The translations under genes were made by a program, and so were the position numbers. The notes under the pieces are model-generated. The model had not been told where the DNA came from and searched no databases. It was given only the letters and a program-made list of their open reading frames with translations. DNA of 21,135 nucleotides from Pseudomonadota bacterium (lineage in GTDB: Bacteria > Pseudomonadota > Gammaproteobacteria > Acidithiobacillales > Acidithiobacillaceae): positions 1 through 21,135 of the forward strand of contig JAKAVW010000016.1 of assembly GCA_021827445.1 (NCBI GenBank), written 5' to 3'. This document shows positions 8,786 to 16,997 of the stretch, one piece after another. Position 1 is the stretch's first letter. Each line of letters begins with the position of its first letter.

Positions 8786-9158
8786 GGTTCCGTCTCCTTA
8801 TTGCATTGATTCCACATTCAGGGGCGATGACCACCGGGTCGTCCGCTGATACTGGGGTACCTGGGGCTGTCTGGGAAAAGTCGCTGTCGCGGTCTTCTGC
8901 TTCAGGCTGATGGAGCGGAATGGCCGAGACCACTTTTGCCGACTGGCTTTGCATCTAACGTAATGGGAAGCGTGCGACAGGTCAATTCATAATAAAAGCT
9001 GATTGCCGTTCCACCCCAGACAGAGGTGCTATCCGCAGCTGCACAAGCATGGCGTTCGCTTTGTTTTTGAGTTAGTCTAACCGGCATGCAGTGCAAGGAG
9101 TCTCGCAGGCTTTTTCACTACCCTAGAAGCGCCATGAAGCATAGTCAAGGAGATAAAA
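8786..9158. other. Divergent intergenic region between ppc and hfq
   Basis: This 373-base stretch separates the divergent ppc and hfq transcripts. It holds the ppc ribosome site AAGGAG near 8792-8797, a possible ppc promoter (listed separately) and the hfq ribosome site AAGGAG at 9148-9153. I found no convincing sigma-70 pair for hfq, no hairpin with a T-run, and no ORF with protein-like composition. The hfq leader may be long. Confidence 0.6.
8957..8985 (-). promoter_or_regulatory. Possible ppc promoter
   Basis: On the minus strand TTGACC (8985-8980) is followed after exactly 17 bases by TACGTT (8962-8957). The -35 matches five of six consensus bases but the -10 only three. It would give a leader of roughly 165 bases before the ppc GTG. 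Weak, position-based assignment. Confidence 0.3.
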
Positions 9159-9425
9159 ATGGCCGGACAACAAAAAGGACAGATCCTTCAGGATCCTTTT
9201 CTCAATCTGTTGCGTAAGGAGCATGTTCCTGTCGCCATCTATCTGGTGAATGGTATCAAGCTGCAAGGCTTTGTGGAGTCTTTTGACCAGTTCGTTGTAT
9301 TGCTTCGCAACAATGTGAGTCAGATGATTTACAAACACGCTATTTCTACGGTGGTTCCCGGTCGTGATGTACGTTTGCCCTTGCCGGAAGGCGAAGGCGG
9401 GGGCGGCGCGGAAGAAGGGGCCTGA
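9159..9425 (+). CDS. hfq: RNA chaperone Hfq
   Basis: Hfq forms a hexameric ring that pairs small RNAs with mRNAs. The 88-residue protein starts MAGQQKGQILQDPFLNLLRK. It has Sm1 (VPVAIYLVNGIKLQGFVESF) with the distal and proximal RNA-binding residues Gln8, Phe39 and Lys31, and Sm2 (NNVSQMIYKHAISTVVP) with the YKHA motif. The C-terminal tail is short, acidic and glycine-rich, unlike the long enterobacterial tail. AAGGAG lies just upstream of the ATG. It leads the hflX-hflK-hflC-hisZ-purA run, the common proteobacterial arrangement. Confidence 0.97.
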   Translation: MAGQQKGQILQDPFLNLLRKEHVPVAIYLVNGIKLQGFVESFDQFVVLLRNNVSQMIYKHAISTVVPGRDVRLPLPEGEGGGGAEEGA

Positions 9426-9461
9426 TTCTGGCAAATACCGCAGTTGCTGTAGCCTCGCCCC

Positions 9462-9466
9462 AGGAG
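9462..9466 (+). promoter_or_regulatory. Ribosome binding site that fixes the hflX TTG start
   Basis: AGGAG lies 6 bases before the TTG at 9473. No ATG or GTG exists in the hflX frame back to the previous stop inside hfq, so this site plus TTG is the best initiation signal. Confidence 0.7.
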
Positions 9467-9472
9467 AGGGTT

Positions 9473-10747
9473 TTGCTCGTCCATGTGGTATTGCATGGTG
9501 AGGCCGATCCCGACGGTGGGGCGGAGTTTTTTCATCTGGCTACGGATAGTGGTGCGTACGTATTAGAACTCCTTTCCGTACAGCGCGATCGTCCCGATCC
9601 GGCGACTTTTCTGGGGCGTGGCAAGGTAGCCGAACTCGCGGAGCAGGTTTCCGACTTGTCTGTAGATCTTGTACTTTTTGATCGAGTTCTGAGCCCCGTG
9701 CAGGAGCGCAATCTGGAGCGCGCGCTCCAATGCCGGGTCGTCGACCGGGTGGGTCTTATCCTTGATATCTTCGCGCGACGAGCACTTACCCATGAAGGCA
9801 AATTGCAAGTGGAACTGGCGCAGTTGACACGCTTGCGGACACGCCTCATCCGCGGCTGGACCCATCTGGAACGCCAGCGCGGCGGCATCGGACTAAGGGG
9901 TCCAGGTGAAACCCAGCTGGAAACAGATCGGCGCCTCATTGGTGAACGTATTCGTTCTCTGCGCGGACGTCTGGTCAAAGTGGCTGCACATCGGGCAACA
10001 CAGCGGCGGGCGCGGCAGCGGGCACCACTACCAACGGTTGCTTTGGTCGGTTATACGAATGCCGGTAAATCTTCTCTCTTCAATACCCTCACAGAAAGTT
10101 CCAGTTACGCTGCTGATCACCTGTTTGCGACCCTTGATCCGGCCATACGGCGTTTGCAAGTCGCGGGGCACGGCGCCATTCTCTTGGCCGATACTGTCGG
10201 GTTTCTGCGTGACTTGCCAACGGATTTGATTGCCGCTTTCCGTGCGACTTTGGAAGAGGTGAACCAAGCGCAGTTGCTTCTCCATGTAATAGATGGAAGC
10301 GCTCCCGACCGTGATGCCCAGATTGCCGCGGTAGACGCCGTTTTGAAAGAAATTGGCGCAGATGAGATCCCCCGCCTGTTGGTACTCAACAAGGTAGATT
10401 TGACAGGAGACGCACCAGGAAATGTATATGAAGGCTCTGGTAGCCTGATGGCGGTGCGTGTTAGCGCTTGCTCTGGTGCGGGTATGCCCGAGTTGCTGCA
10501 GGCTATGACGCAGCGTGTAGGGCGATCCATGCTGCGTGCAGAATTGACACTGACGCCTGAAGAGGGCGCCTTGCGTGCCCGATTGCACCGCATGGCTAGC
10601 ATTGTTGAGGAAAATTTTGATGAGCGGGGCATGGCACATCTGATTTTTGACATTGATGATCTCACTTGGCGGCGCATGCGTGCGCAAATGCGCAATAGCG
10701 GTTGTCAGGCGATAGATACGCCCCCTACAATACCGGCCGATGGCTGA
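9473..10747 (+). CDS. hflX: GTPase HflX
   Basis: HflX is a ribosome-associated GTPase that splits or rescues stalled 70S ribosomes, notably under heat stress. About 424 residues. The N-terminal HflX domain carries GRGKVAELAEQ (49-58) and LRGPGETQLETDRR (141-154). The G domain has the Walker A GYTNAGKSS (193-201), the G3 motif DTVGFLRDLP and the G4 motif NKVD. A short C-terminal region follows. It starts at TTG (see the ribosome site entry), 47 bases after hfq. The upstream in-frame residues ASPQERVLLVHV resemble HflX N-termini, so a rarer start slightly upstream cannot be fully excluded. Confidence 0.95.
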   Translation: MLVHVVLHGEADPDGGAEFFHLATDSGAYVLELLSVQRDRPDPATFLGRGKVAELAEQVSDLSVDLVLFDRVLSPVQERNLERALQCRVVDRVGLILDIFARRALTHEGKLQVELAQLTRLRTRLIRGWTHLERQRGGIGLRGPGETQLETDRRLIGERIRSLRGRLVKVAAHRATQRRARQRAPLPTVALVGYTNAGKSSLFNTLTESSSYAADHLFATLDPAIRRLQVAGHGAILLADTVGFLRDLPTDLIAAFRATLEEVNQAQLLLHVIDGSAPDRDAQIAAVDAVLKEIGADEIPRLLVLNKVDLTGDAPGNVYEGSGSLMAVRVSACSGAGMPELLQAMTQRVGRSMLRAELTLTPEEGALRARLHRMASIVEENFDERGMAHLIFDIDDLTWRRMRAQMRNSGCQAIDTPPTIPADG

Positions 10748-10761
10748 GGAAGGAGAGCGGT

Positions 10762-11955
10762 ATGCCGTGGAGTGATCCGGGCGGAAACGGAGACAAAAAC
10801 GATAATAACCCTTGGGGACGGCGTCCCAATGCGCAAAAGCCGGTTTTTGATATCCAGAAAATCACCCAGGAGCTGAAAAAACTGGGTGGTATTTTTGGCT
10901 CCGGAGGTGGCCGTGGCAGCGGGCCGAAGATTGATCGTAAGTGGTTGCGCCTGCTACCTTTTCTGGTGATTACGGTACTGATCCTGTTCTGGGTTGCTTC
11001 TGGCATTTATGTTGTGGGACCGGATGAAGAGGGTGTGGTGCTGCGTTTCGGCAAAGAGGTTGGCATCAGCCAGCCCGGTTTACACTATCGGCTTCCTTTC
11101 CCTTTTGAGCGTGTATATCTGCCCAAAGTAGCGCAGAGCCGGCGTCTGGTTTTGGGCTATAGTGGCGCCGCTGATTCACTGAATCCCGGCATGATGCTGA
11201 CCGCAGACGGAAACGTGGTTGATGTCCGTTTTTCCGTGCAGTATCGAATTACCAATGCCAGTCATTATCTGTTTGCCACCACGAATCCGGGTCAGTTGAT
11301 TTCGTATTGTGCGGAGTCCGCCATGCGCGAGTTGGTGGGGCGTAGCAAAATTGACGATCTGCTTACATCCGGTAGAGGCGCGATTGAGCAGCAGGCACAG
11401 CAGATCACCCAAAACCTTCTGAATCGTTACCATGCGGGTGTCACCGTTGACGCTGTTCAACTGCTGCAGGTGGAATCCCCCAAGGCGGTCCAGCCAGCGT
11501 TTACGGAGGTGACGACTGCACGTGAGGATATGGAGCGGGCGCGTAGCGAGGCGCAAGCCTATGCGAGCTCGGTGATTCCCAAAGCCAAGGGGGAAGCTGC
11601 CGCCATGGTGACGAATGCCGAGGGCTATAAGCAGCAGGTGGTGGATCGTGCTAAGGGGGATAGCGCACGTTTTACGGACATTCTTCAAGCCTATCAGAAA
11701 AATCCAAAGGTGGTGAGTGAGCGTATGTACTTACACACCATGCAGGATATTCTGAGTCATACCCAGAAAGTGATTATTGAGAGTAAGGGGCAGCCCGTGA
11801 TCTATCTCCATATGCCCGCCAAAACTCCCGTGGCGGTCCATAGTCAGACAAGCTCCGCAGCAGTCACGGCGTCAGCCGTGTCTGTAATTCCGCCGGTAGC
11901 ATTAACGACCAGCCCGGCGGCTTTACGGATTCCAGTAGCGGGGGCCAGATCATGA
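10762..11955 (+). CDS. hflK: FtsH protease regulator HflK (SPFH family)
   Basis: HflK forms with HflC a large membrane complex that encloses and restrains the FtsH protease. I start it at ATG 10762, 14 bases after hflX and behind AGGAGAG, giving 397 residues beginning MPWSDPGGNGDKNDNNPWG, the usual Gly/Asn-rich HflK start. A longer reading from 10702 would overlap hflX. Residues 62-83 form the membrane anchor, followed by the SPFH core (VVGPDEEGVVLRFGKEV) and a long helical region rich in Ala, Glu and Arg. The C-terminus ends in a low-complexity Ala/Pro/Ser/Val tail. hflC overlaps the end by 4 bases. Confidence 0.96.
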   Translation: MPWSDPGGNGDKNDNNPWGRRPNAQKPVFDIQKITQELKKLGGIFGSGGGRGSGPKIDRKWLRLLPFLVITVLILFWVASGIYVVGPDEEGVVLRFGKEVGISQPGLHYRLPFPFERVYLPKVAQSRRLVLGYSGAADSLNPGMMLTADGNVVDVRFSVQYRITNASHYLFATTNPGQLISYCAESAMRELVGRSKIDDLLTSGRGAIEQQAQQITQNLLNRYHAGVTVDAVQLLQVESPKAVQPAFTEVTTAREDMERARSEAQAYASSVIPKAKGEAAAMVTNAEGYKQQVVDRAKGDSARFTDILQAYQKNPKVVSERMYLHTMQDILSHTQKVIIESKGQPVIYLHMPAKTPVAVHSQTSSAAVTASAVSVIPPVALTTSPAALRIPVAGARS

Positions 11956-12824
11956 AGAACTGGGCCTGGAGTTCGATTATTGTGGTACTCGCCTTATTAT
12001 TGTTGGCTTCTGCGAGCTTCTATTCGGTGCGCATGACCCAGACCGCGGTGGTATTGCAGTTTGGTAAAGCGGTACGGGTGGCGAAAACTCCGGGACTCTA
12101 TATGAAATGGCCCCTGATACAAAGTGTGGCGTTCATCGATAACCGTTTATCAAGCTATAGTACGCAGCCGGAATCATTTTTGACTGTCGCAAAAAAGCCG
12201 GTGCTCATCAGCTTTTTTACCGAATGGCAAGTGGTCAATCCACTGGTTTTTTACACCCGCCTGCATAACGATGCGAGCGCACAGAGCCGGATCGGTGACA
12301 TTGTGCGCTCTTCTTTGCGGAGTAAGATCGGTAAAATGACTTTGGAGTCGGTGATACAAGGTAACCGTCAGGAGATGATTGATCCGGTGCTGGCGGAGGC
12401 CAACCAGCGCCTGCAATCTCTTGGCGTGCATCTGGTCGATGTGCGCATTATGCAGGTGGGTTTGCCCCCGGAAGTGTTGCAGGCCGTCTACAAACGGATG
12501 GAGGCTGAGCGTATGCAGGAGGCCAATGCATATCGCTCACGGGGTGCCGCCGATGCCGCCGAAATCCGCGCCAGCGCGGACAAGGAAAAGACCCAGATCA
12601 TGGCGGATGCCTATCGGCAACAAGAAGAACTGAAAGGGCAGGGGGATGCTGAGGCGGCATCCATCTACGGTGCGGCATATGGCAAAGATCCGGCGTTCTT
12701 CTCTTTTTATCGCAGTCTGGAAGCTTATCGTCACAGTCTGGGGGACAAGGATATTCTCGTGCTTAACCCGGATTCTCCATTTTTTAAATATTTCCGCCAT
12801 TCGCTGGAGTCGGCAGGCAAATGA
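11952..12824 (+). CDS. hflC: FtsH protease regulator HflC (SPFH family)
   Basis: Partner of HflK in the FtsH-regulating complex; 290 residues. An N-terminal membrane helix (SIIVVLALLLLASASFYSV) is followed by the stomatin/prohibitin core with QTAVVLQFGKAVRVAKTPGL and VDVRIMQVGLPPEVLQAVYK. A charged helical region comes next, including RASADKEKTQIMADAYRQQ and GDAEAASIYGAAYGKDPAFF, typical of HflC. The ATG overlaps the hflK stop in an ATGA arrangement, and hisZ overlaps the hflC stop the same way, indicating translational coupling. Confidence 0.96.
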   Translation: MKNWAWSSIIVVLALLLLASASFYSVRMTQTAVVLQFGKAVRVAKTPGLYMKWPLIQSVAFIDNRLSSYSTQPESFLTVAKKPVLISFFTEWQVVNPLVFYTRLHNDASAQSRIGDIVRSSLRSKIGKMTLESVIQGNRQEMIDPVLAEANQRLQSLGVHLVDVRIMQVGLPPEVLQAVYKRMEAERMQEANAYRSRGAADAAEIRASADKEKTQIMADAYRQQEELKGQGDAEAASIYGAAYGKDPAFFSFYRSLEAYRHSLGDKDILVLNPDSPFFKYFRHSLESAGK

Positions 12825-14023
12825 TGCGTCCTGAAACTCACCCAGCCTGGTTACTGCCGAGTGGTTTTGAAGATGTCCTCCCTGCACGTACGGAGGCACT
12901 GGAACAGTGTCGCCGGGCATTGCTTGATCTCTACGCACAGTGGGGCTATCGCCAGGTCATTCCACCCTTGGTGGAGCATCTGGAGAGCTTACTGACCGGA
13001 AGTGCCGCAGACCTCGACTTACAGACCTGGAAGCTGTTGGATCAGGACAGCGGTCGGCTGGTGGGTCTGCGTTCAGATATGACGCCACAGATGGCCCGTA
13101 TAGACGCCCAGACATCCTCTGCGAAGGAGGTCCGCCGTCTGGCTTATGCTGGCACAGTGCTGCGCGCCCGGCCCGATTTGCTCGGTGGGAGCCGTGCCCC
13201 TTTTCAGATGGGCGCCGAACTCTTCGGGGTGGACGGGCCGGAGGGAGATCTGGAGGTCCTTTCGCTGATGGTAGAGAGCCTTATCCACTGTGCGGTATCG
13301 AATCTGTTGCTGGATATCGGTCACGTGGGTATTTCCCAGGCACTGGCGGACGCGGCAGGTCTGGAAGGCGCGCTACGTGCGGACCTGTTGCAACAGGTCG
13401 AACGCAAGGCTTGGCCGGATGTGCGGGCATGGCTGCGGGAACACCATTGCGGCACGGAACTCAGCGCAGATTTTGATGTTCTGTCGCGCTTGCAGGGTGA
13501 ATTCGACATCTTGGAGCAGGCCCGCCAGCATCTCGGGCATCACCCGGCTGTTTGCACCGCCCTGGATGATCTGCATTTCGTCTGGGGGGCATTGCGCGCG
13601 CGTTATCCTGATCTCGCGATTCAATGTGACCTCTCGGAGATCCACGGGCATCGCTATCATACCGGTTTGCTGTTTTCGCTGTTTGGTCCACAGCGTGGTG
13701 AGGCCCTGGCCAGTGGTGGTCGCTATGATGATATTGGTGCCGCTTTTGGCCGACGACGGGCGGCGACGGGCTTCAGTTTGGATCTCAAGCCACTGCTGCG
13801 TGAATTCCCGGAGGCGGAGAGAGTGCGGCAGGTTTGGGCTCCGGCTGGTACTGATGATCTTTTGTGGCAGTCGATGCAGAAACATCGCCGGGCTGGTTAT
13901 GCGGTTTTACAGGACTTGCTGTGTCAGGACGTACCGGACCAACAGATATTGCGGGCACAGGGCTTTGATGCTGTCCTGATCAAAGAACAGGCGAGCTGGA
14001 AAATGCGGCAGCTTGATTCGTGA
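12821..14023 (+). CDS. hisZ: ATP phosphoribosyltransferase regulatory subunit HisZ
   Basis: HisZ is a catalytically inactive relative of histidyl-tRNA synthetase that assembles with short-form HisG to run and regulate the first step of histidine synthesis. The 400-residue protein has the class II synthetase core: the N-terminal LLPSGFEDVLPARTEAL, a motif-2 region GLRSDMTPQMARI (82-94), YAGTVLRARP, and a motif-3-like GGRYDDIGAAFGRRRAATGF. It lacks the C-terminal anticodon-binding domain of HisRS, and its position beside purA is the standard HisZ location. ATGA overlap with hflC; a second ATG follows immediately at 12824. HisG is not in the window. Confidence 0.94.
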   Translation: MMRPETHPAWLLPSGFEDVLPARTEALEQCRRALLDLYAQWGYRQVIPPLVEHLESLLTGSAADLDLQTWKLLDQDSGRLVGLRSDMTPQMARIDAQTSSAKEVRRLAYAGTVLRARPDLLGGSRAPFQMGAELFGVDGPEGDLEVLSLMVESLIHCAVSNLLLDIGHVGISQALADAAGLEGALRADLLQQVERKAWPDVRAWLREHHCGTELSADFDVLSRLQGEFDILEQARQHLGHHPAVCTALDDLHFVWGALRARYPDLAIQCDLSEIHGHRYHTGLLFSLFGPQRGEALASGGRYDDIGAAFGRRRAATGFSLDLKPLLREFPEAERVRQVWAPAGTDDLLWQSMQKHRRAGYAVLQDLLCQDVPDQQILRAQGFDAVLIKEQASWKMRQLDS

Positions 14024-14066
14024 ATTTTAATTTTCCAATGACCCATTTGCGGAGTCGTTCGTGGCT

Positions 14067-15356
14067 ATGAATCAAAATGTGGTGATCATCGGTACTCAGT
14101 GGGGCGATGAGGGTAAGGGTAAAATTGTTGACTGGCTGACAGAGCAGTGCCAGGCAGTGGTTCGCTTTCAGGGCGGACACAATGCTGGCCATACCTTGGT
14201 GATTGGTGCGAGAAAAACCGTTCTGCACTTGATTCCATCGGGGATTCTTCGTGCTGGCGTGTCCTGTTTTATCGGTAATGGTGTGGTGCTGGATCCGCTG
14301 GCCCTGTTTTCCGAACTGGATGAGTTGCAACCGGTGGTGCCCGATGCCCATGAGCGCCTGTTCATTTCCGACGCCTGCCCGCTGATTCTGCCCTACCACA
14401 AGAGTCTCGACCTGGCGCGGGAGCAGGCGATGGGTGCGGCAAAAATCGGCACCACCGGTCGGGGCATCGGACCCGCTTATGAGGATAAGGTAGCGCGACG
14501 CGCTTTGCGTGTCGCCGACTTGTTTCATCGCGAGCGTTTTGCCGCCAAGCTCGGCGAGGCCCTGGATTACCATAACTTCGTGCTCCAACACTACTTCAAG
14601 CAGGAAGCGGAAGACTTCCACGCCATCCTGGAGCAGTATTTGGGGCTGGCAGAGCGCCTCGCACCGATGGTGGTAGATGTTTCGGTGCGGCTGGCGCGTT
14701 TGCAGGCGGAGGGCGCACGGATTCTCTTCGAGGGTGCCCAGGGTACCTTGCTGGATGTGGATCATGGTACGTACCCCTTTGTGACTTCCTCTAATACGGT
14801 GGCAGGAGGCGCTTCTGCCGGCAGTGGGGTAGGGCCGGCGGATCTCGGCTACGTGCTGGGCATTACCAAGGCCTACACCACGCGTGTTGGGGCTGGACCA
14901 TTTCCTACGGAGCTCTTTGATGAGACGGGGATATTCCTCGCTGAGCGTGGTGCGGAAGTGGGCGCAACTACGGGCCGGGCGCGACGTTGCGGCTGGTTTG
15001 ATGTGGTGGCCCTGCGGGCCGCCTGCCGGGTGAATGGGGTGACCGGTCTGTGCATTACCAAACTGGATGTACTGGATGGCCTTGCTGAAATTCGGATGGC
15101 GATCGGTTATCGGGTCAACGGGGTAGTACAGGATGAGTTACCGGGTGGCGCCGAGGCGCTTGCCGCCTGTGAACCAGTCTACGAAAGCTTCCCGGGGTGG
15201 ACGGAGTCCACGGCAGGCGTACGTCGCTGGGACGCGCTTCCCGATGCGGCCCGTCGCTACCTGGAGGCTATCGCGGAGCGCGCCGGACGACCTTTGGCGA
15301 TCATCTCCACCGGGCCAGATCGGGATGACACCATTTTACGCACAGAGATTTTTTAA
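14067..15356 (+). CDS. purA: Adenylosuccinate synthetase
   Basis: Joins IMP and aspartate using GTP to form adenylosuccinate, the first committed step to AMP. About 429 residues. Seen: the P-loop-like GTQWGDEGKGK with catalytic Asp14, FQGGHNAGHTLV with catalytic His42, GTTGRGIGPAYEDK, EGAQGTLLDVDHGTYPFVTS, TTGRARRCGWFD and TKLDVLDGL. I favour ATG 14067 because it gives the same N-terminal length as E. coli PurA. GTG 14061 is better spaced from GGAG (14051-14054) and would add Met-Ala. It follows hisZ by about 43 bases. It converges on the minus-strand chemosensory operon with only 14 bases between stop codons, and no terminator hairpin is visible there. Confidence 0.97.
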   Translation: MNQNVVIIGTQWGDEGKGKIVDWLTEQCQAVVRFQGGHNAGHTLVIGARKTVLHLIPSGILRAGVSCFIGNGVVLDPLALFSELDELQPVVPDAHERLFISDACPLILPYHKSLDLAREQAMGAAKIGTTGRGIGPAYEDKVARRALRVADLFHRERFAAKLGEALDYHNFVLQHYFKQEAEDFHAILEQYLGLAERLAPMVVDVSVRLARLQAEGARILFEGAQGTLLDVDHGTYPFVTSSNTVAGGASAGSGVGPADLGYVLGITKAYTTRVGAGPFPTELFDETGIFLAERGAEVGATTGRARRCGWFDVVALRAACRVNGVTGLCITKLDVLDGLAEIRMAIGYRVNGVVQDELPGGAEALAACEPVYESFPGWTESTAGVRRWDALPDAARRYLEAIAERAGRPLAIISTGPDRDDTILRTEIF

Positions 15357-15370
15357 GCAGACGCCGGCGA

Positions 15371-15613
15371 CTAAAGTTCACGACCTTCAGCAAACGTATC
15401 CCATGCGCCGAAAATGATATGAACGATGACGTGGGCAGCGAACCAGAGCACCATAAAACGCAGAGTCTCCAAACCGATAGGGATCCAGAAAGGACTGCCA
15501 CTACCTGATATTTCAGGGCTGGCGAGAAAATCGCCGCGGGTTGCAAGGATGGCCAAAACCCAAGTGATTGCCCAGGTTTTTATTTGGTCAATTTTTTTTG
15601 CTTCGCGCGCCAT
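15371..15613 (-). CDS. Small membrane protein at the end of the chemosensory operon
   Basis: An 80-residue protein I do not recognise. It appears to have two hydrophobic segments: about residues 12-25 (TWAITWVLAILAT) and 46-70 (IGLETLRFMVLWFAAHVIVH). A polar linker rich in Gly, Ser and Pro separates them. The N-terminus is basic and the end acidic. The ATG at 15613 has GAGGAA upstream and lies 28 bases after the chemoreceptor stop on the same strand, so it is probably the last gene of that transcript. The second segment contains two histidines (AAHVIVHIIF) spaced four apart, which could be a metal or heme ligand pair, but this is speculation. Confidence 0.7.
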   Translation of the reverse strand: MAREAKKIDQIKTWAITWVLAILATRGDFLASPEISGSGSPFWIPIGLETLRFMVLWFAAHVIVHIIFGAWDTFAEGREL

Positions 15614-15641
15614 GGAGTGAATCTTCCTCTGGTTGTCCGAA

Positions 15642-16985
15642 TCAACGACTCATGATGCGGCCGCGCAGCTTGTCGAGTTGCTGCTGTATCATCGTACTAA
15701 GGCTCTTGAGTTGTCCGGCACCCTTGCGAACGGCATCTTCGTCTCCTTTTTGTAGGGCGGCAATAATGGCGAGGCCAAGCTTATGGACCTGGGGATGCAC
15801 TTGCTGTACGGCAACGAATTCCGGCAACTGCGCCAATTCATTCTGTGCCATGCCGTCCATCCATTTTCCGAGGCGACACTGATGATGGTCAGAGAGAGCC
15901 ATCGGAGAGGTAGTGGTATTGTTGGTACTGATCCTCTCTAAAATGTGGGCGACCCACTGGACGTGATCCGCTTTGGCGATGGTCAGCCGGGTAGCCAGTG
16001 CCGCCTCTCCCTGCACGGCTGCTTCGCTGGCCTGAGCGAGTTGCTCCCGAACTGTATCCAGACCATTCTGAATTTCACCGAATTGGGCTGCGAAATGATC
16101 CATGGACCGTTGTAGGGCATTCATGTGACTATCCATGGCATCAGCGGCAGCGATCTCCTGAGCACCATCGTTAACGATGTTCTTAAGGTTGCTCAGTGTT
16201 TTTTGAGCGGATTGATTGGCCATGCCGAGCACTTCGGCAACGGTTTCCAGTGAGTCGCCACCGCGGCGGAGGTGGGTGATGCTGGCTGCCACTCCTGATT
16301 CGACCTGGCCGGCGCCCTCGTTGATGGTGATCGCTGAGTTGCGGATGTCTGCAGCCGCGGCCGCAGAGCTTTGCGCGAGCTTTTTGACTTCATCGGCGAC
16401 GACCGCGAAGCCGCGGCCGTGCTCCCCTGCGCGTGCTGCCTCAATGGCAGCATTCAAGGCCAACAAATTAGTTTGTTTGGCAATTTCCTGTACTTTGCCG
16501 GCGAGACTGGTGATGTTGCGAGTTTGCTGTAAAAAAGCCTGCACGGTTTTACCCATGGCGGTAACCGTCTGCTCGACGAGGTCTATTTCGCCAATCAATT
16601 CGGATAGCCGTTCATTGCCCATCTGCACCTCGCGCAGTGTATTTTCAGCGAGATCCTGGTTTTCGGCGATGCTCTCGGCGGCGCTGCGGACTGCTACAAC
16701 GACGGCGTGCGCCTGGGCTTGGAGAGAAAGGCTATCTGCTTGCGTCACTTCAAGATTTCTACGGAAGTCGATGCCAAGCAGATGGCCCTCAGCAGCGTGT
16801 TCCAGCGCTGTGACCTGGTGGTCGAGGGCAAGACAATCCTGCTGCAGGCGGTTTTTCTGCCAATTGCAGATGGGAGCGACGGTAGCTTGCAGTTCTTCAT
16901 CCTCGGCGATCAGATGCGCGGCATCCGCATCACCATCCAGACAGGCGGAAAGCAAGGAAATCAAAGAGCTGGGATCGGTAGACAT
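15642..16985 (-). CDS. Soluble methyl-accepting chemotaxis protein with C-terminal CZB zinc-binding domain
   Basis: A 447-residue chemoreceptor with no membrane helix, so it is cytoplasmic. The N-terminal 75 residues are helical without a recognised sensor fold. The signalling hairpin tip is canonical: QTNLLALNAAIEAARAGEHG (171-190) and RGFAVVADEVKKLAQSS, the CheA/CheW contact site. The C-terminus is a CZB domain with the His-Cys-His-His zinc set: His341 (KADHVQW), Cys370 (HHQCRLGKW), His397 and His401 (VHPQVHKLG). The spacing of the last three equals that of E. coli DgcZ. CZB receptors sense zinc or oxidants through the cysteine. No CheR/CheB docking pentapeptide at the end. The ATG is 12 bases after cheV. 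Confidence 0.94.
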   Translation of the reverse strand: MSTDPSSLISLLSACLDGDADAAHLIAEDEELQATVAPICNWQKNRLQQDCLALDHQVTALEHAAEGHLLGIDFRRNLEVTQADSLSLQAQAHAVVVAVRSAAESIAENQDLAENTLREVQMGNERLSELIGEIDLVEQTVTAMGKTVQAFLQQTRNITSLAGKVQEIAKQTNLLALNAAIEAARAGEHGRGFAVVADEVKKLAQSSAAAAADIRNSAITINEGAGQVESGVAASITHLRRGGDSLETVAEVLGMANQSAQKTLSNLKNIVNDGAQEIAAADAMDSHMNALQRSMDHFAAQFGEIQNGLDTVREQLAQASEAAVQGEAALATRLTIAKADHVQWVAHILERISTNNTTTSPMALSDHHQCRLGKWMDGMAQNELAQLPEFVAVQQVHPQVHKLGLAIIAALQKGDEDAVRKGAGQLKSLSTMIQQQLDKLRGRIMSR

Positions 16986-16997
16986 GGGGCTGTCCTC

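Noticed and set aside
10028..10695. Minus-strand frames of 192 and 219 codons inside hflX
   Set aside because: They are antisense to the HflX GTPase domain with all G motifs intact, and have no ribosome site or protein-like features.
12821..14023. Histidyl-tRNA synthetase (HisS)
   Set aside because: No anticodon-binding domain is present after the catalytic-like core, and the length and the purA neighbour fit HisZ.
15357..15370. Shared terminator between the convergent purA and small membrane gene
   Set aside because: A short GC-rich palindrome CGCCGGCG is present, but there is no stable stem with a T-run on either strand.
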